In this document: positions 40,922 to 49,453 of the stretch, piece by piece
Numbering within the stretch: the stretch's first letter is position 1
Layout: the number at the start of each line of letters is the position of its first letter
The notes under the pieces: model-generated
Database searches by the model: none
The model's input: only the letters and a program-made list of their open reading frames with translations
What the model was told of the DNA's origin: nothing
Program-made: the position numbers and the translations under genes
Assembly (NCBI RefSeq): GCF_009720385.1
Contig: NZ_WARX01000001.1
Span: 806,001-870,000 of the forward strand
Origin: Catellatospora vulcania
Lineage (GTDB): Bacteria > Actinomycetota > Actinomycetes > Mycobacteriales > Micromonosporaceae
Reading direction: 5' to 3'
Length of the DNA stretch: 64,000 bases

Positions 40922-43317
40922 GCACCGACCGGGTGCACGTCTTCGGCGTACGCCACCACGGCCCGGGTTCGGCCCGTGCCCTGGTGCGGGCGCTGGACGA
41001 GCTGAAGCCCGACATCATCCTGGTGGAGGGGCCGCCCGAAGCGGACGGACTGGTGGCGCTGGCCGCCGACGAGCGGCTCGAACCGCCGGTGGCGCTGCTG
41101 GCGTATCCGACGAACGCGGCCAAGGGCGAGCATGCGCGTACCGCGTCGTTCTGGCCCTTCGCGGTCTTCTCCCCGGAGTGGCAGGCGCTGCGCTGGGCCG
41201 TCACCCACGACGTGCCGCTGCGCTTCTGCGACCTGCCCGCCGGCCACCGCTTCGCCGCCCGCGCGGTCGAACCGGCCGGTCCCCTGGACGGGACCGGCCC
41301 GGTGGACCCGACTGCCGCGCAAGCGCCGCCCACCGGCACGGAAGCCGGCACCGCTCAGGAACCGGTGGTCGGGCTCGCCGCGCCTGCCGGACCGGACGCC
41401 GGCGCCGAGCCTGACGACGGCGCGCCTGCGGGCGCGACTCCTGACAGCGCCGAGGACGAGCTGCGGGTCGACCCGATCGCGGGCCTGGCCCATGCGGCCG
41501 GGTACGACGACCCGGAGCGCTGGTGGGAGGACGTGATCGAGCACCGGCGCGATGTGCCGCCGTTCGCGGCCGTGGCCGAGGCGATGGCGGCGGTCCGCGA
41601 GGCCGCCCCGGCGATCACCGAGGACCTGGTGCGCGAGGCGCACATGCGCCAGGTCCTGCGCGCCGCCCTGAAAGAAGGACACCAGCGCATCGCCGTGGTC
41701 TGCGGCGCATGGCACGTGCCCGCGCTGACCGGCGACCTGCCGCCCGCCAAGGCAGACACGGCCCTGCTCAAGGGCCTGCCGAGCACCCCGGCGACGGTCA
41801 CCTGGGTGCCGTGGACGCACGGGCGGCTCGCGTCGTGGAGCGGCTACGGCGCGGGCGTCACCGCGCCCGGCTGGTACCACCACCTGTTCACCGCCGAGGA
41901 CGCCCCGGTCGAGCGCTGGCTCGTCGCCGTCGCCGGGGTGCTGCGCGACGAGGACCTGCCGGTCTCCAGCGCGCACGTGATCGAGTCGGCGCGGCTGGCC
42001 GACACCCTCGCCGTGCTGCGGGGACGGCCGCTGCCGGGCCTGGCCGAGGTCACCGAGGCGACCAGGGCGGTGCTCTGCGAGGGCGACGACACCCGCCTGG
42101 AACTCGTGCAGCGCAGGGTCGTGGTGGGGGAGCGGCTGGGCGCCGTACCCCCGGACGCCCCAGCGGTGCCGCTGGCCCGCGACCTCGACGCGACCGCCCG
42201 CCGCCTGAAACTCGCCCAGCAGGCCCTGGTCAGCGACCACGACCTCGACCTGCGCAAACCCAACGACCTGGACCGCAGCCGGCTGCTGCACCGGCTGCGC
42301 CTGCTCGGCGTCGGCTGGGGCACCCCGGTGCAGCGCAAGTCCGGCAAGGGCACCTTCTGGGAGTCCTGGCAGCTGCAATGGCACCCGGAGTACGCGGTCG
42401 ACCTCGTCGCCGCCAGCGCCTACGGCACCACCGTGGAGCGGGCCGCCACCGCGAAGGTCGTCGAGACCTGCGCCGACGCCGACCTGCCGACACTGACCGG
42501 GCTGCTGGAGTCGTGCCTGCTCGCGCAGCTGCCCGACGCGCAGCCCGCGGTGCTGCGCACCCTGTCCGACCGGGCCGCGCTCGACACCGACGTCGCGCAG
42601 CTGATGGCGGCCGTCCCGGCGCTGGCCCGCTCGCTGCGCTACGGCGACGTACGCGCCACCAGCACCGACGCGCTTGCCGAGGTGCTGACGGGTCTGGTCA
42701 CCCGGATCCGGCTGGGCCTGCCCGGCGCGCTCACCGGCCTCGACGACGACGCGGCCCGCGCGATGCGCGAACATCTCGACGCCACGCACGAGGCGCTGAA
42801 CCTGCTCGCCGACCGGCTGCCGCTGCGGGAGGAGTGGCTGGACACGTTGCACAGGCTCGTCGACCGGTCGGACCTGCCCGGCCTGCTCGCCGGGCGGCTG
42901 CTGCGGCTGCTGCGCGACGCGGGCGCCCTCGACGCCGATGCTGCCGAGCTGCGGCTGGCCCGGGCGCTGACCGTCGGCGTGCCGCCGGTGACCGCCGCCG
43001 GGTACGTCGAAGGCTTCCTGTCCGGCGGCGGGCTGCTGCTGGTGCACGACGAGGCGCTGCTGACGCTGACCGACCGATGGCTGGCCGGGCTGGCCCCGGA
43101 CGTGTTCACGGCGGTGCTGCCGCTGCTGCGGCGTACCTTCGCCGCGTTCGCGGCCCCGGAACGACGTGCGGTCGGCGAGCAGGTCCGACGCCTCGGCACC
43201 GGTGGTCCGCGACCGAAGTCTGATGTGGACGAACTCGGCGAGCTGGACCCGGCGCGGGTCGCGCGGGTGCTGCCGACGCTGGAACTGCTGCTGGCAGCGG
43301 GAAGGGGAGCACGGTGA
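40918..43317 (+). CDS. DUF5682 protein (YehM-like)
   Basis: 799 residues. The N-terminus has VRHHGPGSARAL (H13, H14) and DIILVEGPPEAD, followed by IAVVCGAWHVPAL at about residue 265; spaced His and acidic residues of this sort recall the ChaN/TraB/EreA-like esterase-peptidase superfamily (a guess from pattern, not established). A low-complexity Pro/Ala/Gly/Asp insertion (about 120-180) splits this domain. The C-terminal 450 residues are helical. GTG start coupled to the ATPase stop. Confidence 0.88.
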   Translation: MSTDRVHVFGVRHHGPGSARALVRALDELKPDIILVEGPPEADGLVALAADERLEPPVALLAYPTNAAKGEHARTASFWPFAVFSPEWQALRWAVTHDVPLRFCDLPAGHRFAARAVEPAGPLDGTGPVDPTAAQAPPTGTEAGTAQEPVVGLAAPAGPDAGAEPDDGAPAGATPDSAEDELRVDPIAGLAHAAGYDDPERWWEDVIEHRRDVPPFAAVAEAMAAVREAAPAITEDLVREAHMRQVLRAALKEGHQRIAVVCGAWHVPALTGDLPPAKADTALLKGLPSTPATVTWVPWTHGRLASWSGYGAGVTAPGWYHHLFTAEDAPVERWLVAVAGVLRDEDLPVSSAHVIESARLADTLAVLRGRPLPGLAEVTEATRAVLCEGDDTRLELVQRRVVVGERLGAVPPDAPAVPLARDLDATARRLKLAQQALVSDHDLDLRKPNDLDRSRLLHRLRLLGVGWGTPVQRKSGKGTFWESWQLQWHPEYAVDLVAASAYGTTVERAATAKVVETCADADLPTLTGLLESCLLAQLPDAQPAVLRTLSDRAALDTDVAQLMAAVPALARSLRYGDVRATSTDALAEVLTGLVTRIRLGLPGALTGLDDDAARAMREHLDATHEALNLLADRLPLREEWLDTLHRLVDRSDLPGLLAGRLLRLLRDAGALDADAAELRLARALTVGVPPVTAAGYVEGFLSGGGLLLVHDEALLTLTDRWLAGLAPDVFTAVLPLLRRTFAAFAAPERRAVGEQVRRLGTGGPRPKSDVDELGELDPARVARVLPTLELLLAAGRGAR

Positions 43318-44465
43318 GCGACGACGAGCGGATGCGCCGGTGGCGGCTGGTCCTCGGCGGCGAGGGCGCCGAGGGCACCGGAGTGACGCTGGCCGGGGTG
43401 GACAAGGGCATGGACGAGGCCCTGGCCGCGCTCTACCGCGACGGCGGCGGCGACGGCGGATCCGGGCGCAGCGCCGGGCTGGGCGGCTCCGCGCCGAAGG
43501 TCGCCCGCTGGCTCGGCGACATCAGGCAGTACTTCCCGTCCACGGTGGTGCAGGTGATGCAGGCCGACGCGATCGAGCGGCTCAACCTGACCCGGCTGCT
43601 GGTCGAACCGGAGATGCTGGAGGCCGTCGAACCCGACGTGCACCTGGTCGGCACGCTGCTGTCGCTGAACAAGGTGATGCCCGACAAGGCCCGCACCACC
43701 GCGCGGATGGTCGTCGCGAAGGTCGTCAAAGAGCTGGAACGTCGCGTCGCGCAGCGCACCCGGGCCGCGATCACCGGCGCGGTCAACCGGGCCGCCCGGA
43801 TCAACCGCCCGCGCCACCGCGACATCGACTGGAACCGCACCATCCGCGCCAACCTCAAGCACTACCAGGCCGAACACCGCACCGTGGTGCCGGAGCGGCT
43901 GATCGGCTACGGCCGGCAGACCCGGTCCGTGCAGCGCGACGTGGTGCTGTGCGTGGACCAGTCCGGTTCGATGGCGGCGTCGGTGGTCTACTCCGGAGTC
44001 TTCGCTGCGGTGCTCGCGTCGATGAAATGCCTGCGTACGTCGCTTGTCGTGTTCGACACGGCGGTCGTCGACCTCACCGACGAGCTGCACGACCCGGTCG
44101 AGGTGCTGTTCGGCACGCAGCTGGGCGGCGGCACCGACATCAACCGGGCCATCGCGTACTGCCAGGGGCTGATCACCCGGCCCCGGGACAGCATCTTCAT
44201 CCTCATCAGCGACCTGTATGAGGGCGGGGTGCGCGCCGAGATGCTGCGCCGCGTCGCCACCATGAAGGCCGCCGGGGTGCAGGTGATCGTCCTGCTCGCA
44301 CTGTCCGATGAAGGACAGCCGGCGTACGACCACAGCAACGCCTCGGCACTGGCGGCGATGGGGGTTCCGTCCTTCGCGTGCACACCGGACGCATTCCCGG
44401 AGCTGATGGCGGCGGCGATCGAACGCCGGGAGCTCCAGCCGATCATCGAGAAGATGGGCCGCTGA
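43314..44465 (+). CDS. VWA domain protein (YehP-like)
   Basis: 383 residues: helical N-terminal half with a Gly-rich loop (GGGDGGSGRSAGLGG), then a VWA domain with complete MIDAS signature DQSGSMA (D215), Thr in GGGTDINR and Asp in ILISDLYEGG. The typical partner of a MoxR ATPase. GTG start coupled to DUF5682; last gene of the operon, followed by a GC hairpin. Confidence 0.93.
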   Translation: MSDDERMRRWRLVLGGEGAEGTGVTLAGVDKGMDEALAALYRDGGGDGGSGRSAGLGGSAPKVARWLGDIRQYFPSTVVQVMQADAIERLNLTRLLVEPEMLEAVEPDVHLVGTLLSLNKVMPDKARTTARMVVAKVVKELERRVAQRTRAAITGAVNRAARINRPRHRDIDWNRTIRANLKHYQAEHRTVVPERLIGYGRQTRSVQRDVVLCVDQSGSMAASVVYSGVFAAVLASMKCLRTSLVVFDTAVVDLTDELHDPVEVLFGTQLGGGTDINRAIAYCQGLITRPRDSIFILISDLYEGGVRAEMLRRVATMKAAGVQVIVLLALSDEGQPAYDHSNASALAAMGVPSFACTPDAFPELMAAAIERRELQPIIEKMGR

Positions 44466-44492
44466 GCCACGGATCAGCCACAACGCACGGAC

Positions 44493-44532
44493 CCGGCCGC
44501 GCTGACCTGGGGAGGTTGACGGGCGCGGCCGG
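44493..44532 (+). terminator. Terminator of the SWIM-MoxR-VWA operon
   Basis: 10-bp stem CCGGCCGCGC/GCGCGGCCGG (44493-44502 with 44523-44532), 28 bp after the last stop codon. The 20-base loop is long for a terminator. Confidence 0.55.
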
Positions 44533-44662
44533 ATCACACTGATCACACCGCTTGCCGGGCGTCCGGTCAAGTCCTCCGGACGTACGGGCCGCGCTGTCCG
44601 GAGCGCTCGGCCGCCACGCTCACCGGTGGTTTCGGCCCTGCGTCCGGCATGTTTCGGTGCGG

Positions 44663-45091
44663 TCAATGGGTGCTGACGTAGCTCCACGCCTGACTGACCA
44701 CGTTGACGCCGAAGCTGTAACGCAGGGTGGTGATGAGCACCGCGGCCACGAACACCAGCCCGGCCAGGCCGATCAGCACGCGGACCAGCAGCGACTGGCG
44801 TTTGACCCACTCGGTCCAGCCGCGCACCTTGTCCTTGGTGAACTGCAGCAGGTGGCGCGCCCACACGAACTCGATCGCCCAGATCGCGAGACCGCCGATC
44901 ACGATCAGCCAGCCCGGCCCCGGCAGAGGGATCAGCAGGATGCCGATCGCCACCACCACCGCCCCGAGCACCCCGATGATCACCTTGAGCGCGGCTGCCC
45001 CGGTCGGATTAGCCCGAACGGCCTGATGCGCTATCCGTGCCCGGTCCCGCCAGGTGCTGGAGCCCCGAGGAAAGTCCGGTTTGTCGCTCAT
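44663..45091 (-). CDS. PGPGW-motif membrane protein (TIGR02611-like)
   Basis: 142 residues with three predicted helices (about 40-62, 65-80 and 106-127) and the conserved IPLPGPGWLIVIGGLAIWAIEF segment (quoted: PLPGPGW and the helix after it). Actinomycete family of unknown function. ATG 45091 has AAGGG at good spacing; ATG 45112 would add MADKGVE. Confidence 0.87.
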   Translation of the reverse strand: MSDKPDFPRGSSTWRDRARIAHQAVRANPTGAAALKVIIGVLGAVVVAIGILLIPLPGPGWLIVIGGLAIWAIEFVWARHLLQFTKDKVRGWTEWVKRQSLLVRVLIGLAGLVFVAAVLITTLRYSFGVNVVSQAWSYVSTH

Positions 45092-45384
45092 CTCCACACC
45101 CTTGTCAGCCATGTCGTCAGGGTCGCGGAATCACCCGTCACCAACCCCGATGACTGGACGTTACCGGAGTGTGTCGACGGTCTTGGCCGGCATCGCACTA
45201 TCAGCAATACCGGGCAAAAGCACGGCATCTTACTCCCTGTAGGTGGGTCCGTGCCCGCGTAATCCTCGATCTTCCCGCTATCGGGTGAGATCGAACGATG
45301 ACGGAGCGTATAGGGGAGGGTCACCTTGAGTATGGGAGAGGCGGGGCGGTCAAGCTCCGCCGCAGTGCCGGGGGGAGTACGTCC

Positions 45385-45816
45385 ATGAGTGCTATCCGTC
45401 CTACGACCGTCGAGGTCGAGACATCGTTGCGGCTGGTCGCGCCCGACGCGACCTCGCTTCCGGTGCGGGCGAGTCTTCGCTACGACCCGGTCGACCCGTA
45501 CGCGGTGCATGTGCTCTTCCATGCCGAGTCCGCCGGCGGCGAGGCGGTGAGCTGGTCGTTCGCCCGAGAACTGCTGGTCACCGGACTCGACGAACCGGCC
45601 GGCATCGGCGACGTGCGGGTCTGGCCCTGGGCCACCCCGCGCGGAGACTTCGTCGCGCTCGCCCTGTCGTCGCCCGACGGCAACGCGCTCTTCGAGGTCC
45701 CACGAAGCGTCCTCGTACGCTTCCTGCGCCGCACCTACGTCGTGGTACCCCGCGGTCGCGAGACCGACCACCTCGACGTCGACGCGGCGGTCAACCGACT
45801 GCTCGCCGGACGATGA
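45385..45816 (+). CDS. ssgB: SsgB-like sporulation and cell-division protein
   Basis: 143 residues, SsgA-like protein family, orthologous by sequence to SsgB, which recruits FtsZ to future sporulation septa in Streptomyces. Conserved blocks: LRYDPVDPYAVHVLFH, DVRVWPW, VALALSSPDGNALFEVP, LVRFLRRTY. GGGGGAG precedes the ATG by 8 bases. Its presence argues for a sporulating filamentous actinomycete. Confidence 0.95.
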   Translation: MSAIRPTTVEVETSLRLVAPDATSLPVRASLRYDPVDPYAVHVLFHAESAGGEAVSWSFARELLVTGLDEPAGIGDVRVWPWATPRGDFVALALSSPDGNALFEVPRSVLVRFLRRTYVVVPRGRETDHLDVDAAVNRLLAGR

Positions 45817-45899
45817 TCAACTGCTGACCAGCGACGGTCAGCAGGATGATCACTCCCTTGAGCTAGGCGAACTCCGGCCGGACACCCGGTCAGCACTCC

Positions 45900-45928
45900 G
45901 ACGAGGTGCTCGTGATGAGCACCTCGTC
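45900..45928 (+). terminator. Terminator downstream of ssgB
   Basis: 12-bp perfect stem (45900-45911 with 45917-45928), GACGAGGTGCTC arm, 5-base loop. Confidence 0.75.
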
Positions 45929-46022
45929 TCGTGCTGTCTGGGGTGTTTGTCCGGTGCGCCACGCCGGAGGGGTACCGAGATGCGCTGGGCGCCGGGGGTG
46001 CTGTAGAGTTCCTTTTCGTTGC

Positions 46023-46094
46023 GGGCGATTGGCGCAGCGGGAGCGCGCTTCCTTCACACGGAAGAGGTCACTGGTTCGATCCCAGTATCGCCCA
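46023..46094 (+). tRNA. tRNA-Val(CAC)
   Basis: Acceptor GGGCGAT/ATCGCCC, anticodon stem CTTCC/GGAAG with loop TTCACAC (CAC), T-loop GGTTCGATCC; CCA not encoded. TAGAGT -10-like box at 46004-46009. Confidence 0.96.
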
Positions 46095-46108
46095 CCGATA
46101 TTTGCAGG

Positions 46109-46147
46109 GAAGAAGCTCGCTAGCGATCAACGCTAGCGAGCTTCTTC
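46109..46147 (+). terminator. Terminator after tRNA-Val(CAC)
   Basis: Perfect 17-bp stem (46109-46125 with 46131-46147), loop ATCAA, ending in CTTCTTC. Confidence 0.85.
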
Positions 46148-46280
46148 TATTGTCGGTGGGCAATCTGCTCCACAATTGCCCCACGTCAATGACTCAAGCT
46201 CGGCTTGGTCGCGCGTGGCGTCAGGTGCTGCAACCGGGCGCGGCCGGCCCCATCACACCGGGTACTTGGCACAATGCGGT

Positions 46281-46745
46281 CATGGAGCATTCCCACGTAG
46301 CTCTGCCTGAGCCTGAATATCTGGCCCGCATCGGTGAGGTGGCCTTACCGCAAGTTCGATCGAGTGGACGATCCTTGGCGACCTCCACCGGCTCGCCACC
46401 GACCTGCCACCCGAACTGACGCTCGCCGCCCTGGAGCCGATGATGACCGCGGGCATTGCCACATCAGTGAGGACGGCGGCCAAGTCGCTCCCGCAGGGTG
46501 CGATGAAGGACTACCTAACCGCGGTCTACCGCGGCCTGTTCATTGTCGCTGAGATCCGCAGCGATGTTCTGCACGCCCGTCCGGCGACCCATCCGGACGG
46601 CCAGCGACTCAACCGTGCCGAAGTCGTACAACGGGCCATCACCGGCAACCGTTTCTGGATCGACGACCGATGGCTGGACGCGAAGATTGCGCGGATGAAC
46701 GAGGTGATCGCAGATATCAACGCAGTCCGCCCGCCGCTGCGGTGA
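46281..46745 (+). pseudogene. Frameshifted gene of unknown family
   Basis: Three reading frames join into one protein-like sequence: MEHSHVALPEPEYLARIGEV (46281 on), then YRKFDRV, then EWTILGDLHRLATDLPPEL running to the stop at 46745 (TGKAVYRGLFIVAEIRSDV-like helix, RFWIDDRWLDAKIARMNEV). The breaks are an extra T near 46345 and a shift at 46364-46368, best explained by loss of one copy of a GTGGA repeat. No family recognised. Sequencing error would also produce this, but two shifts within 25 bases make decay more likely. Confidence 0.6.
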
Positions 46746-47441
46746 TCTCCGAAGTCGCGACCAGATGGCTGAGCGCTGCCCGTGCCGCTTATGTTGCCAA
46801 GTGGCACAACGCGGCGGCCTGCCGCAGACGGGTCTGCGCGACCGCGCCGGGGATGCCGTGGCCGCCGGTCTCGCGGGCGGTAGGGCTCGCGGCCGGGGGC
46901 GGTCAGGCGGCCAGCCGGAGCACCGTGTCCGGTGGCTCGTGCAGCCGGTGCTTGCAGCGCTTCCTAGACGGTGCGAACTCCTCCCGCAGATTCGTCGACG
47001 CCGTCGCCGCCCTGATCTCGGGCCTCACCATCACCTGGTGAACGCCCCGAGCAGTTCATCGCGCGACCTCAGCGATTGCGCACAAGATCGTAAGTCATGG
47101 AGTGGCACTTTTTGGTAGATCAACATGCACAGCGACGAAGCCCGTCACCAAGTCCAGCAGCACGACGATGTCGGGCGTGCCCAGTAGCAGCGCTACCAGC
47201 ACCGCCGCCGAGATCGGCACCGGCGTGGCAGCCGTGGTCGCCGTGGTCATGCGCGCGGCCATTCGGGTGTTCCTGGCCCACCTGGTCCCGCGCAGGCGGG
47301 CGCTGATCGGCCAGATCGCTGACCGCGAGCGGCGCGGCCGAACTGGCGTTAGACCACCGAAGTTCGGCCGCGTCGGGACAGCTCGACACCGGCCCCGGCG
47401 GCCGCGGCGATGCCCAGGTCCGGCCACCCGACCGCCGCGCA
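46746..47441. other. Gap with no convincing gene
   Basis: Only short frames with poor codon structure on both strands. A stretch ending FVDAVAALISGLTITW at 47041 (plus) looks protein-like but has no start or upstream continuation, and is probably a remnant. Confidence 0.5.
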
Positions 47442-47747
47442 TCACGATCCTTGCGCCAAAGCCTTGCCGAGCAGCGTGATCAGCAGCGTCGTCGAACCGG
47501 TCACCGCCACGACCGCGTCGCGGCGCAGTCCCTGCCACGGCGGGGGTCTGCGCCAGCTCGGGGCTGGACCGGCAGCGCTGGCGTGGGCTCAGCGGTCCTC
47601 GGCCGCGGCCCCTGTCGAGACCGGGTGCAGCATCGCCGAGGTGTTCTGCCGCGCCCCGGCCCGCTCGCGCACCAGCTCCAGCGCTCGGCCGACGTCAGCG
47701 CCACTATCAGCTCGGACCCCCGCCAGCGGCCTGGTAGGTGAGGTCAT
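47442..47747 (-). pseudogene. Short gene with an in-frame stop
   Basis: AGGGAG precedes ATG 47747. The frame gives 52 residues (MTSPTRPLAGVRADSG...LHPVSTGAAAEDR), a TGA at codon 53, then continues in the same frame to a membrane-like C-terminus VVAVTGSTTLLITLLGKALA ending at 47442. Codon use is gene-like on both sides of the stop. Unknown family; two separate small ORFs cannot be excluded. Confidence 0.35.
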
Positions 47748-47875
47748 CCGGAACTCCCTGCGTGCGGCAGCGCTGAAGGGTGCCGTTCGTACATGAGTTC
47801 GACTAGCGAATCAGGCCGCGGGGCTGGTCGACGCGAGAACGGCACCTCGCCGGTTCGAGATTCCGACCGCCCGCG

Positions 47876-48187
47876 TTACACCCGAGGCGGCCGGGCTGGG
47901 TCGCTCAGCTGGGCCAAGCGCTTGAGGTGCGGAGCGGCGAGGTAGCCGCCGCCCGTGAGTAGCGCCGCTGCCCAGCCGAGATTGGCCCACCAGAGAACGT
48001 CACCCGTGTCGATCACGAAGAACCCGACAGTGGCCTTCGCCTCGCCCACGAGCACGGCGGCCACTGCTGTGCGCCGGTAGCGGCGTACCAGTCCGCGCAG
48101 CGTGTCGATCTGCGCTGCGGCGTCAGGTCGCGAAGCGCCAGGGCGGGGATTCCGCGGCGGTACGCTGTTCGGCGGCTTCCTGGACAT
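47876..48187 (-). CDS. Small two-helix membrane protein
   Basis: 103 residues: basic Pro-rich N-terminus, helix-forming RRYRRTAVAAVLVGEAKATV, a likely membrane hairpin (about 52-85, GFFVIDTGDVLWWANLGWAA) and a short tail. TAGGAGCACAAC gives a good ribosome binding site for ATG 48187. No family recognised. Confidence 0.65.
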   Translation of the reverse strand: MSRKPPNSVPPRNPRPGASRPDAAAQIDTLRGLVRRYRRTAVAAVLVGEAKATVGFFVIDTGDVLWWANLGWAAALLTGGGYLAAPHLKRLAQLSDPARPPRV

Positions 48188-48616
48188 GTTGTGCTCCTAG
48201 GGGTTTGTCATCTGAGAAGCAGTGCGCCAGGCTCTAGCTCAACCACGCGGCACAAACCCACGGCGGCGAGGTGACGGCAACGTCACCGAAAAAAGTTCGC
48301 CAGAGCCGTGGGCTACCTCCGAACTGCCGAGATACCAGGGAGCGTGGCTGCTTCGGGGAGCAGCACGCGCGCCAGACACGATCGAGTTGATTTGATCTAC
48401 AACTCAGCATGGCGCGCGGTCACAGTGGCGAATCCCGATCAACGATCGGCCCTGATGCGGCTGGCCTGCGCAACCTCCTGGCCGCACCCGGGTACCCCCT
48501 CAGCGCAGGAAGGACAGGACCATCCACCCGCGACCGGCCGATCGCATCGCCGCACCCCATAAGCGGCTCGCGGTGGTTGCTGTCCGTGCGTGCGTCCATG
48601 TGCCGGCCGGCTCGCG
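48188..48616. other. Intergenic region with nested inverted repeats
   Basis: Divergent region between a membrane protein and a sigma-like gene. Holds a hairpin GGTGACG-GCAA-CGTCACC (48270-48287) inside a larger repeat CCCACGGC/GCCGTGGG (48257-48264 with 48305-48312). No gene supported. Confidence 0.5.
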
Positions 48617-49453
48617 ATGACGGAGGACTTCGAGGTTCCCGCCGATGAAGAGGCGGTGCCCGTCTTTGTCGATTACCTCCAACTGGACGACGACCTGCAA
48701 CAGGTCGAGGCGGTTGTCGGCAGCATCGACCGTGCGGCCAAACTCAGTTCGGAAGTCGAAGACCGGCTGCTTGCTGACCAACTGCTGCTACGGCGGCTGT
48801 TCGCCGCAGGTCTGCAGGGCCCCGAGTACGACGCCTTCATCGTCGAACTCACCAGATACGGGCTGGCGGTGATGACCGCGTGGGCGCTAGACGGCTCCGC
48901 GTTCGTGCGGGCCTTTAAAGTCGGCCGCCCAGTGGCCGTCGAACACCGGCCACTGGCTGGACGAACCCACCGCGACGACGCTCTGGCGATCGCAGATCTA
49001 ACGGTCACCCTCGGTTTGCAACTGTTCGACAAGGTCGTGCTGCGCGAACGGACCTGGTGCCCAGATCGTGGTGCCAGCATTAAGACGTACTTCATCGGCG
49101 GTTGCCTGCTGAAACTGAGCAACGCCTGCCGGATGTGGCGGGCGGACACGCCGATGTGCGAGATCCCCACCGGGGAGGCCCTGCACGTTCCCGGGCCGCG
49201 TCAGCAGAGCGACCCCCAGAACATCGCCGTCCTCCGTGAGATGATCATGCAAGTGCTTGGTTCCGAGCCACCTCGCATCGCGAAGATGTTGGCCCTGGCG
49301 GCCGAGGGCTACACCCACCGGGAGATTGCCGAGGCACTGGGTGGCGGGATAAGTGAACGCGGCGTAGAGGGCGAGCTCTACCGGGCGAGGCGGCGTGCTC
49401 GACTGGTATTGAAGGGAGGTGACAGCGATGCAGACCATGCTCGTCTGCGTTAG
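48617..49453 (+). CDS. Divergent sigma-70-like protein
   Basis: 278 residues. Residues about 130-180 (ADLTVTLGLQLFDKVVL, GASIKTYFIGGCLLKLSN) resemble sigma region 2, and residues about 225-270 (MLALAAEGYTHREIAEALG, then GVEGELYRARRRARL) resemble region 4. The acidic N-terminus (1-75) is extra. A family of such divergent sigma-like proteins occurs in actinomycetes; promoter specificity is unknown. It overlaps the start of the LuxR-type gene by 26 bp, so the two form an operon. Confidence 0.75.
   Translation: MTEDFEVPADEEAVPVFVDYLQLDDDLQQVEAVVGSIDRAAKLSSEVEDRLLADQLLLRRLFAAGLQGPEYDAFIVELTRYGLAVMTAWALDGSAFVRAFKVGRPVAVEHRPLAGRTHRDDALAIADLTVTLGLQLFDKVVLRERTWCPDRGASIKTYFIGGCLLKLSNACRMWRADTPMCEIPTGEALHVPGPRQQSDPQNIAVLREMIMQVLGSEPPRIAKMLALAAEGYTHREIAEALGGGISERGVEGELYRARRRARLVLKGGDSDADHARLR

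Noticed and set aside
46023-46094. Attachment-site repeat of the tRNA-Val(CAC) 3-prime end
   Set aside because: I found no second copy of GGTTCGATCCCAGTATCGCCC downstream in the window, and no integrase gene; island origin remains inference.
46765-47118. Small plus-strand frames after the frameshifted gene as real genes
   Set aside because: No start signals, Arg/Gly-rich products and no consistent codon bias; treated as decayed sequence.
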